Shown: positions 56,839 to 64,000 of the stretch, in pieces
How positions within the stretch are numbered: the first letter of the stretch is position 1
How the letters are laid out: each line of letters starts with the position of its first letter
Origin: Gemmatimonadota bacterium
Lineage (GTDB): Bacteria > Gemmatimonadota > Gemmatimonadetes > Longimicrobiales > Gaopeijiaceae
Assembly (NCBI GenBank): GCA_022571515.1
Contig: JACZXQ010000018.1
Span: 1-64,000, forward strand
Direction: 5' to 3'
Length of the DNA stretch: 64,000 nt
Program-made: the position numbers and the translations under genes
Notes under the pieces: generated by a model
Told to the model about the DNA's origin: nothing
The model's input: the letters and a program-made list of their open reading frames with translations, nothing else
Database searches by the model: none

Positions 56839-57735
56839 GTGAGCCGCCCACCCCCGGGCGCCTGGAAGCCCTTCAGGTGGAATGCTGGCGACGACTTGAT
56901 GAGCCGACTTCGCGGGCCCGGCCCACTAGTCACGGTCGAGCTTCGTCCACCGCCCAGTGACTTGAGGTACGCGAGCGGCGTCGATGCATGGATCGACCTG
57001 CACCACTCCATATCGCGCCTGGCAAAGAGCGACGTGTTCGTCTTCCTGACGGACGACGCTGTTGGAGCGCGAGAGGAGGAGAACCTCGGCCACCTCGCGT
57101 CCAACCTCGGACATGACGTGCCGTTCTCGCAACTGGTGCCGTTCCTGACCAGCAAGCACGAGTTGGAGTACTGTCTCAAGTATGCGGAACGCGCGGACGC
57201 GCTGGGATTCAGAGCCCTCACCGTGCTGGGAGGGGATCAGAACGTGGGCCTTCCACGGTGCTTCCCCCACGCTTATCAACTTCGGCAGCGGATTCGCCAG
57301 CACCTGCCCAGGATGCTTCTCGGCGGCTGGGCCAACCCCCATAGGGACGCATCGGAGCAGCTCGGGTTCGTAGCGGATCAAGGGTTCTGTGCAGATTTCT
57401 ATCTGACGCAGGTGGTCTCGCACCACAGCGCCCGGGCGGTGGAGGCCTTTCTCCAAGAGGCCGGGCGCCAAGGGGTCGAGATTCCCGGAATCTTCGGCGT
57501 GTTCTATTACCGGAGTGCGCGCCCGGAAACGCTCGAATGGCTCGGGCGGTTCTTCCCGGTGCCGTCAGCCGAGATCACCCGTGACTTCGATGCCGGGCTG
57601 TCACCGGAGGATATTTGTGCGCGCACGATCAAGGCTCTCAGGAAGGTGGGGGCCGAGAAGATCTATGTGAGCAACCTGGGCCAAAAGGGCGTCGAGGCCC
57701 GGCTAGAGCGGATTCTTCAACGGGTCGGGTTGTGA
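56839..57735 (+). CDS. MTHFR-like TIM-barrel protein
   Basis: A 298-residue protein similar in layout to methylenetetrahydrofolate reductase: LVTVELRPPPSDL near the start, ERADALGFRALTVLGGDQNV, QLGFVADQGFCADFYLTQVV and EIPGIFGVFYY. The family forms a flavin-binding TIM barrel. Typical MTHFR active-site features are only partly matched, so it may be a divergent homologue with a different reaction. GTG 56839 starts it, shortly after pepP. It lies convergent to the homocysteine methyltransferase/MTHFR fusion. Confidence 0.7.
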   Translation: MSRPPPGAWKPFRWNAGDDLMSRLRGPGPLVTVELRPPPSDLRYASGVDAWIDLHHSISRLAKSDVFVFLTDDAVGAREEENLGHLASNLGHDVPFSQLVPFLTSKHELEYCLKYAERADALGFRALTVLGGDQNVGLPRCFPHAYQLRQRIRQHLPRMLLGGWANPHRDASEQLGFVADQGFCADFYLTQVVSHHSARAVEAFLQEAGRQGVEIPGIFGVFYYRSARPETLEWLGRFFPVPSAEITRDFDAGLSPEDICARTIKALRKVGAEKIYVSNLGQKGVEARLERILQRVGL

Positions 57736-57795
57736 CCAGGAAAGCGCTCGTGGCTGGGCTGCTAGAGCGGCCTGCGGTTGCGGGCGGGAGGGCCT

Positions 57796-59670
57796 TTAGG
57801 CCGGACCACGAGCCGCCTGCACCACCCTAAGCGCCGCATCCACGTCGCCGTGGGGCGCGGTCACGTGAATCCCTTGGACGAGTCCGCGCACGGCCTCCAA
57901 AACCTCGAGGGCGATGCCGATGCCCTCCTCACGGGCGGATTCGCCATCATGCGCCTCGGCTTCCGCCATGCGCTGCAGCACGGCGTCGGGCACGGCCACT
58001 CCGGGCACTTCGTTGGCGAGGAACTCCGCGTCGCGTAGGGACGTGAGTGGCCACAGTCCCGCGATGATCGGAATGGTCCGCGCAGCCGTGCGCGCCAGGA
58101 AACGCTCGAGAGCTTCGACGTCGAATACTGGCTGAGTTATCGCGAAGTCGGCGCCGGCGTCGACCTTCCAGGCGAAACGACCGGCCTCTCGGTCCGGGTC
58201 CACTGCGGCTTGGTTGACCGCGACACCCACGACGAAACGTGTGGGCTCACCGATCGAGTTTCCGCCGGGATCTACTCCGCTGTTGAGACCGCGAACCACG
58301 TTGGTGAGGCCGATGGAGTCGATGTCGAATACCGAGGTGGCGTCCCGGTACGGGCCCATGGGTGGCGGATCGCCGGTGATCAACAGAACGTTTCGGATGC
58401 CGCCTGCCGTCGCACCCAGGAGATCGCTGATCATGCTCAGCATGTTGCGGTCGCGGCAGCGGTAGTGGACGAGGGTTTCGATTCCCGCCCGTTCTTGGAT
58501 GATCAACGCAGCGGGGATTGCGCTCATACGGCTCTTCGAGCGGTTGCTGTCGAGGACGCTCACCACATCGACGCCCGCATCGCGAATGCGCTCCGCGTCG
58601 GCGACGAGGTCACGGGAGTCCCATCCTCGGGGGGGCAGGATCTCCACGCTGGTGACCATGTCGCCATTGGCTAGCTTCGCTCCCCACTTGGAGCGGTCGC
58701 CGAGCGGAACCTGCGGGGACGAATCCACAGTGGTGCTCTTGGTCGGCCCCGGAGCGTCCACCGAGGCCGGTGGCTGAGCGCTTTCCACGAACTCCCTGAT
58801 GCGTCGTGTGTGCTCGGGTGTGGTCCCGCAGCATCCGCCAACGAAGCGGGCGCCTGCCTCGATCATGCGGCGGGCGTACTGAGCCATGTATTCCGGACTG
58901 GCCAGGTAGATTTTCCGGTCGCCGACTTCGCGTGGCAGGCCGGCGTTCGGCTGCGCGGAAAGTGGCGTGTCGGTCACCCGCGCCATCTGGTCAACGGCGT
59001 CCAGGAGGATGGCGGGACCCACCGAGCAGTTTACGCCGATGACGTCCGCTCCCCAGCTTGTGACCTCCGCGGCAACCGCGTCGGGCGCCGTGCCGTAGGA
59101 TGTGCGCCCGTCCTCTCCGATCGTGATTTGGCAGAAGATCGGGGTCCCAGAGAGTTGCCGGGTGGCGAGAAAGGCCTGATGCAACTCGTTCAGGTCGCTG
59201 AATGTCTCGAGGATGATCCCGTCCACTCCACCCTCGACCAACCCCGTGAGTTGGCGCTCGAAGAGGCTTTGAGCCTCGCCGCGCGAGGTCGGGCCGAAGG
59301 GCTCGATACGAAGCCCCAGGGGACCGACCGCCCCCAGGACATGGGCCCGAACACCTGCGGCTCGCCGCGCAATCGCGACGGCAACCCGGTTGATCTCTTC
59401 CGTCTTGGCCTCCAGGCCGAAGCTGGACAGTTTGACCGGGTTCGCCCCGAAGGTGTTGGTCTCGATGATCTCGGCGCCGGCTTGCACGTATTCGCGATGG
59501 ACGGACTCGACGAGGTCTGCATCTTTGAGATTCAACTCGTCGTAACACACGTTGACGAACACGCCCTTGGCGTACAGCAGCGTGCCCATCGCTCCGTCCA
59601 GGACATGCACGCGCCTGTCCTGGATGAGTTCGAGCAGTGAGCCGGGTTCCCGGCGAGAGACATCGCTCAT
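57796..59670 (-). CDS. bifunctional homocysteine S-methyltransferase / methylenetetrahydrofolate reductase
   Basis: A 624-residue fusion. Residues 1-300 are a homocysteine S-methyltransferase domain: [47 protein letters not shown] and [18 protein letters not shown] supply the zinc cysteines. Residues 330-624 are a methylenetetrahydrofolate reductase domain ([54 protein letters not shown]). Fusions of this type occur in several phyla. It overlaps metH by four bases (start 59670, metH stop 59667), so methyl-THF made by the reductase half can feed MetH. Confidence 0.9.
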   Translation of the reverse strand: MSDVSRREPGSLLELIQDRRVHVLDGAMGTLLYAKGVFVNVCYDELNLKDADLVESVHREYVQAGAEIIETNTFGANPVKLSSFGLEAKTEEINRVAVAIARRAAGVRAHVLGAVGPLGLRIEPFGPTSRGEAQSLFERQLTGLVEGGVDGIILETFSDLNELHQAFLATRQLSGTPIFCQITIGEDGRTSYGTAPDAVAAEVTSWGADVIGVNCSVGPAILLDAVDQMARVTDTPLSAQPNAGLPREVGDRKIYLASPEYMAQYARRMIEAGARFVGGCCGTTPEHTRRIREFVESAQPPASVDAPGPTKSTTVDSSPQVPLGDRSKWGAKLANGDMVTSVEILPPRGWDSRDLVADAERIRDAGVDVVSVLDSNRSKSRMSAIPAALIIQERAGIETLVHYRCRDRNMLSMISDLLGATAGGIRNVLLITGDPPPMGPYRDATSVFDIDSIGLTNVVRGLNSGVDPGGNSIGEPTRFVVGVAVNQAAVDPDREAGRFAWKVDAGADFAITQPVFDVEALERFLARTAARTIPIIAGLWPLTSLRDAEFLANEVPGVAVPDAVLQRMAEAEAHDGESAREEGIGIALEVLEAVRGLVQGIHVTAPHGDVDAALRVVQAARGPA

Positions 59671-62600
59671 CGATCGTGCTCCGGATCATATGCGAGGTTG
59701 GGTGCCAGCCAACGCTCGACTTCATGTACGGGCACCCCTCTTCGGTCGGCGTAGTCCGCGACCTGGTCCTCCCCGATCCGACCCACACCGAAGTAGTGTG
59801 CATCAGGATGCGAGAAATACCACCCGGCCACCGACGCGGCCGGGGTCATCGCGAACGATTCGGTGAGAGCGACGCCGGTAGCCTGTGTCGCGTCCAGTAG
59901 CTCGAACAGGGTCGCTTTCTCCGAGTGGTCGGGGCAGGCCGGATACCCCGGCGCGGGGCGAATCCCACGATACCGCTCGGCCAAGAGGCCCCCTTTGTCG
60001 AGCTTCTCGTCGGATGAATAGGCCCAGAACTCGGTCCGAACTCGCTGGTGCATCCTCTCGGCCATTGCTTCGGCAAGCCGGTCCGCCAACGCCTTGGCCA
60101 GGATGGCCGAATAGTCATCGCCTGAAGCCTCCATCCCGGCTACCAGCGTGTCGAGTCCGTGGCCGGCGGTCACCACGAACGCTCCGACATGGTCTTCCTT
60201 ACCAGAACCCTCCGGCGCCACGAAGTCCGACAGGCAGACGTTGGCCCTTCCTTCGGTCTTCCGGAACTGCTGGCGCAGCCCGCGCAGGACCGCGGTGGGA
60301 CTCCCACCGTGACCGTTCCCGTAGACCGCGATGTCGTCTTGGCCAAGCCGGCCGGCAGGGAAAATGCCCACCACGGCCCGCGCGGTTATCAGCCCTTCCG
60401 AGACGATGAGTTCGAGCAGTTCATTCGCGTCGGCCCAGAGGCTTCTCGCGGCTTCGCCGGTGACTTCGTCCTCGAGTATCGAGGGGTAGCTTCCCTTCAA
60501 CTCCCAGGCATGGAAGAACGGCGTCCAGTCGATGTACTCGACCAATTCCGCGAGCGGGTACTCGTCGAACACCTGTACCCCCAGGCGGGCGGGGCGCGGG
60601 GGGTCGTAGGCGTCCCAGTCGAACGGGACGCCGTTGTCGCGGGCCTCTCGGAGTGTGATGAGGGAGCTCTTCTCACGGCGAAGGGAGTGGGCGGCGCGTT
60701 CCCGCTCGTACTCGGCCTCGACGCCGGCGATGAACTCCTCGTACTTGCCTGTGTCGAGAAGGCTGCGCACCACACCGACGCATCGCGAGGCGTCGGGCAC
60801 GTAGACCGTCGGCCCGCCATAGTTGCCGGCGATCTTCACCGCCGTGTGGCGCCGTGAGGTCGTGGCGCCACCGATCAGTAGCGGAATCCGAAAGTTGTTG
60901 CGCTCCATCTCCGAAGCGACGTGCACCATGTGTCCGAGAGAGGGCGTGATGAGGCCGGACAGCCCTATCATATCGACCTTCTCGGCCAACGCCGTTTCGA
61001 GGATGCGCTCCGTGGGGACCATGACTCCGAGGTCCACCACCTCGAAGCCGTTACACTGGAGCACGACCCCCACGATGTTCTTGCCGATGTCGTGTACGTC
61101 ACCCTTTACGGTCGCCATCAGCACCTTTGGGGCCGACCCCGCGCCCTCGCTCTTCTCGGCCTCGAGGAACGGGGTCAGATAGGCTACGGCTCGCTTCATC
61201 ACGCGCGCGCTCTTGACCACCTGCGGCAGGAACATACGGCCCGACCCGAACCGGTCCCCCACCACGTTCATCCCGTCCATGAGCGGGCCTTCGATGACGT
61301 CCAGCGCCCGCTCACGCGCGGCCCGAGCCTCCTCGACATCCTCATCGATGAAGTCGGTGACGCCTTCTACGAGCGCGTATTCGAGACGCTTCTCGACTGG
61401 CTCGTCGCGCCATTCCATGCTCGCTTCCAGGCGCTCCTCGGCTCCCGCCAGTGCCTCCGCGCGGGCCGTCAGCCGCTCCGTCGCGTCCGGCCGACGATCG
61501 AAGAGTACGTCCTCGACCGCTTCGAGGAGCCCCGGCTCGATGTCGTCGTAGACGGGCAGCGCCCCGGCATTGATGATCCCCATGTCCAGCCCGGCCTGGA
61601 TGGCGTGGTAGAGGAAGGCCGCGTGCATGGCTTCCCTCACGATGGGGCTTCCCCGGAAGGAGAACGAGATATTGCTGACCCCGCCGCTCACGCGCGTGAG
61701 CGGCAGCTCGGCCTTGATGCGGCGCGTAGCCTCGATGAACGCGATCGCATACCCCCGGTGCTCCTCGATGCCGGTGGCTACCGCAAAGATGTTGGGGTCG
61801 AAGATGATGTCGGTGGGGTCGAATCCGACCTCCTCGGTCAGGATTCGGTAAGCCCGTTTGCAGATGGCGAGCTTTCGGTCCATCGTGTCGGCTTGCCCCT
61901 CCTCATCGAAGGCCATCACGATGGCTGCCGCGCCGTAGCGCCGGACCAGGTCGGCCCGGTGGCGGAAGGCCTCCTCGCCATCCTTGAGGCTGATCGAGTT
62001 GACGATGCACTTGCCCTGCACGCAGCGCAGCCCGGCCTCGATCACGTCCCAATCGGACGAATCGATTACGATCGGAATGCGGGAGATGTCGGGCTCCGAC
62101 GCGATCAGGTTGAGGAAACGCGTCATCGCGGCGGCGGAGTCGAGAAGCCCTTCGTCCATGTTGACGTCGAGCATTTGGGCGCCGCCCGTTACCTGATCAC
62201 GCGCCACGCCGAGCGCTTCCTCGTACTGGTCGTCGGTGATCAGGCGGCGAAACCGCTTCGATCCCGTGACGTTCGTGCGCTCGCCGATGTTGGTGAACAG
62301 CGAATCAGGGCCGAGTTCGAGAGGCTCGAGCCCCGAGAGTCTCAGACGGGGAGGCGCCTTGGGTACGTCTCTCGGAGCCAGCCCTGCAACGGCATGCGCG
62401 ATGGCCTCCACATGCTCCGGAGTGGTGCCGCAGCATCCCCCGACTATGTTCACGAAGCCGTTCTCCGCGAACTCTCGAATGATTCCGGACGTGATGTCGG
62501 CGGTCTCGTCGTACTCACCGAAGGCGTTCGGAAGACCTGCATTCGGATAACAGCTCACAGGAAGCTCCGCCACGCGTGCCAACTCCTCCAGATAGGGTCG

Positions 62601-63374
62601 GAGTTGCTCAGCGCCTAGAGCGCAGTTCAGCCCCACGCTCAAGAGCCCGGCGTGCCGCACGGAGTTGTAGAATGCCTCGGGCGTCTGTCCGCTGAGTGTG
62701 CGGCCGCTCGCATCCGTGATGGTGCCTGAGACCATGATCGGCACGGGATGCCCGGTTTCCGCGCGAAGGCCAGTGAGGGCGAACAGTGCGGCCTTGGCGT
62801 TGAGCGAGTCGAAGACCGTTTCGACGAGGAGCACGTCCGCTCCTCCGTCGAGTAGTCCTTGGGCCTGAACGCGGTACGCCGCCGCGAGGGCTTCGAACGT
62901 GATGTTCCTGAACGCCGGGTCGGCCACGTCGGGCGAGATTGAGCACGTACGATTCGTCGGGCCGATGGACCCGCATACCCACCGTGGCTTGCTGGGGTCG
63001 GCCGCGGTGAACTCGTCGGCGGCTGCACGCGCGATTTCGGCCGCCGCGCGGTTCATTTCGTAGACGTCGTCGCTCAACCCATAATCCTCGAGCGAGATAG
63101 CTTGCGCGTTGAACGTGTTGGTCTCGATCAGGTCGGCGCCGGCCTCCAGGTACGCTCGATGCACCTCCTCGATGATGTCCGGGCGGGTGAGGCAGAGCAC
63201 GTCGCTGGCGCCCACTAGCGGGAGCTCGTGGTCGGCATACCGTTCACCGCGGAAGTCCGACTCGGACAGCTCGTACGCCTGTAGCATGGTCCCGGTGGCT
63301 CCGTCGAGCACCAGGATCCGCTCGCGCAGGGCTGCCGTTAACGCTTCCAGACGAACACGCACTGAGTCGGACAT
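59667..63374 (-). CDS. metH: cobalamin-dependent methionine synthase
   Basis: A 1235-residue enzyme that transfers a methyl group from methyl-THF to homocysteine via B12. Order: homocysteine domain (1-330; [37 protein letters not shown] and [10 protein letters not shown]), pterin domain (about 350-620; [18 protein letters not shown]), B12 cap and B12 domain (DVHDIGKN near 758, the DxHxxG cobalt ligand), and activation domain ([15 protein letters not shown] near 1150). Length is normal. No cobalamin riboswitch motif is seen in the leader; a hairpin at 63460-63487 could act as an attenuator. It overlaps the bifunctional gene. Confidence 0.96.
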   Translation of the reverse strand: MSDSVRVRLEALTAALRERILVLDGATGTMLQAYELSESDFRGERYADHELPLVGASDVLCLTRPDIIEEVHRAYLEAGADLIETNTFNAQAISLEDYGLSDDVYEMNRAAAEIARAAADEFTAADPSKPRWVCGSIGPTNRTCSISPDVADPAFRNITFEALAAAYRVQAQGLLDGGADVLLVETVFDSLNAKAALFALTGLRAETGHPVPIMVSGTITDASGRTLSGQTPEAFYNSVRHAGLLSVGLNCALGAEQLRPYLEELARVAELPVSCYPNAGLPNAFGEYDETADITSGIIREFAENGFVNIVGGCCGTTPEHVEAIAHAVAGLAPRDVPKAPPRLRLSGLEPLELGPDSLFTNIGERTNVTGSKRFRRLITDDQYEEALGVARDQVTGGAQMLDVNMDEGLLDSAAAMTRFLNLIASEPDISRIPIVIDSSDWDVIEAGLRCVQGKCIVNSISLKDGEEAFRHRADLVRRYGAAAIVMAFDEEGQADTMDRKLAICKRAYRILTEEVGFDPTDIIFDPNIFAVATGIEEHRGYAIAFIEATRRIKAELPLTRVSGGVSNISFSFRGSPIVREAMHAAFLYHAIQAGLDMGIINAGALPVYDDIEPGLLEAVEDVLFDRRPDATERLTARAEALAGAEERLEASMEWRDEPVEKRLEYALVEGVTDFIDEDVEEARAARERALDVIEGPLMDGMNVVGDRFGSGRMFLPQVVKSARVMKRAVAYLTPFLEAEKSEGAGSAPKVLMATVKGDVHDIGKNIVGVVLQCNGFEVVDLGVMVPTERILETALAEKVDMIGLSGLITPSLGHMVHVASEMERNNFRIPLLIGGATTSRRHTAVKIAGNYGGPTVYVPDASRCVGVVRSLLDTGKYEEFIAGVEAEYERERAAHSLRREKSSLITLREARDNGVPFDWDAYDPPRPARLGVQVFDEYPLAELVEYIDWTPFFHAWELKGSYPSILEDEVTGEAARSLWADANELLELIVSEGLITARAVVGIFPAGRLGQDDIAVYGNGHGGSPTAVLRGLRQQFRKTEGRANVCLSDFVAPEGSGKEDHVGAFVVTAGHGLDTLVAGMEASGDDYSAILAKALADRLAEAMAERMHQRVRTEFWAYSSDEKLDKGGLLAERYRGIRPAPGYPACPDHSEKATLFELLDATQATGVALTESFAMTPAASVAGWYFSHPDAHYFGVGRIGEDQVADYADRRGVPVHEVERWLAPNLAYDPEHDR

Positions 63375-63459
63375 ACCGGTTGCTCCGGTTGCTTGCCTCG
63401 AGCGATTAGGGTCGCAGGACCGGGAGAGGCGACGGCGGAGAGCGCGTCCGAAGGAAAAG

Positions 63460-63497
63460 GCCTCGTCGCAAGCATCGTGCGCCGAGGCTGGCTTTTT
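63460..63497. terminator. two-way hairpin in the metH/dapF intergenic region
   Basis: GCCTCG (63460-63465) pairs with CGAGGC (63482-63487), extended by CGCA/TGCG with one mismatch. TGGCTTTTT follows on the plus strand and CTTTTCC on the minus strand. It therefore looks like an intrinsic terminator in both directions. It lies in the leader of metH (86 bases from its start) and upstream of the dapF-like gene, so it may be a leader attenuator for either. Confidence 0.5.
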
Positions 63498-63653
63498 AGC
63501 GGTTCATTCGGAGTACACCGTCCGAGGGGCCGCAATACGCCGTAAATCGCCCCGTTCCGATTCTTCAGGTCAAAGTTAGCATGCGTGCCAAGTGGGGCCA
63601 ACCCTATATGTTGGATGCCACGCCACGCCTCAACTCGACAGATCGGAAACCAC

Positions 63654-64000
63654 ATGAGAGATCGACCGCGCGCGGCGGCTGGGTTCTTCAAGGGGCACGG
63701 TCTCGGGAACGACTACATCGTGGTGGAGGAGGGAGACGCCTGGCCGCTGTCCGACGCGGCGATCCGAGCCGTCTGCGACCGTTGGCGAGGGCCTGGAAGC
63801 GATGGGATCGTCGTCTTGCTCAGGTCCGCTGGGCCGCCCTACCTCCTCCGAATGTTCAACCCCGACGGCTCGGAGTTCGAGCGAAGCGGCAACGGTCTCC
63901 GCATTCTCGCAGCGTATCTCGCGTCTCGTGGCCGAGCGGGCAGCGAGACGTTCGAGGTAAGGGTGGGCGGCGACTCGGTGGAGCTCACGGTGAATTCTGT
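63654..64000 (+). CDS. dapF: diaminopimelate epimerase-like protein (partial, Ser at the first Cys position)
   Basis: The gene starts at ATG 63654 and runs off the right edge after 115 codons. The N-terminal domain is DapF-like: FFKGHGLGNDYIVVEEGD then GSDGIVVLLR and MFNPDGSEFERSGNGLRIL. DapF interconverts LL- and meso-diaminopimelate using two cysteines. The first should sit in NADGSxxxxCGNG, but here it is Ser (ERSGNG). The second Cys would be beyond the edge. It may be a related racemase or an enzyme using another base, so the symbol is tentative. Confidence 0.75.
   Translation, partial: MRDRPRAAAGFFKGHGLGNDYIVVEEGDAWPLSDAAIRAVCDRWRGPGSDGIVVLLRSAGPPYLLRMFNPDGSEFERSGNGLRILAAYLASRGRAGSETFEVRVGGDSVELTVNS

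Noticed and set aside
60921-62618. 565-codon plus-strand open frame inside metH
   Set aside because: Antisense shadow of a clear metH gene.
63375-63653. Cobalamin, SAM or SAH riboswitch upstream of metH
   Set aside because: None of the conserved cores was found on the minus strand; only a hairpin with a short T stretch.

Overview
This 64 kb window is a dense, high-GC bacterial chromosome segment from a Gram-negative organism. Outer-membrane features include a TonB-dependent receptor, a MacAB-TolC-type pump, several lipoproteins and secreted beta-rich proteins. The mix of ECF sigma/anti-sigma pairs, S9, M24 and M6 peptidases, M6-protease/lipoprotein pairing and the style of the secreted proteins suggests Gemmatimonadota or a close relative. 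This is inference; no rRNA gene is present to settle it. No tRNA, CRISPR array, prophage or intact insertion sequence was seen.

Layout. 0-4 kb: a GATase1 protein, then a minus-strand cluster of a small DNA-binding-like protein, a 24-codon ORF, an HPr-kinase-like protein, a PqqD-like protein with a Cys-rich tail, and a nucleotidyltransferase. It resembles the 'HPr-rel-A' type of peptide-modification neighbourhood. 4-15 kb: secreted proteins, a TRAP transporter (dctQM facing dctP), idi, an ACSF3/MatB-like ligase and a cyclase-family hydrolase, separated by two intergenic regions rich in inverted repeats. 15-34 kb: housekeeping genes (nfuA, glycyl-tRNA synthetase, nth, carB, priA) mixed with an NSS symporter and its probable MetS-like small subunit, an M6 protease with a coupled lipoprotein, an HDAC-family hydrolase, a CcmH-like protein, a methyltransferase, an M24 peptidase and an HNH nuclease. 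34-41.5 kb: one operon running from an ECF sigma factor through a membrane partner and a CpxP/Spy-like protein to a complete TolC-ABC-MacA-MacB export system. 41.5-44 kb: a minus-strand operon of ECF sigma, zinc-finger anti-sigma and a double-PDZ protein. 44-52 kb: threonine synthase, a phosphodiester glycosidase, a TonB receptor and an S9 peptidase. 52-55.3 kb: a minus-strand set in which an anti-sigma-like membrane protein carries a CBM48/AMPK-beta-type domain, preceded by a truncated sigma factor fused out of frame to a truncated lipoprotein. 55-64 kb: aminopeptidase P, an MTHFR-like protein, a homocysteine methyltransferase/MTHFR fusion overlapping metH (a folate-to-methionine methyl branch), and the start of a dapF-like gene with Ser at the first catalytic Cys.

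Several reading frames are damaged or oddly started: an in-frame TGA before the kinase, a one-base slip before the nucleotidyltransferase, a lipoprotein stub at 4.9 kb and the sigma/lipoprotein fusion at 54.8 kb. These are either real decay or assembly error, and raw reads would decide. The most interesting candidates are the PqqD-Tat-cysteine-rich protein and its operon, the multibranched inverted-repeat element at 15.4-15.5 kb, and the glycan-binding-domain anti-sigma system.
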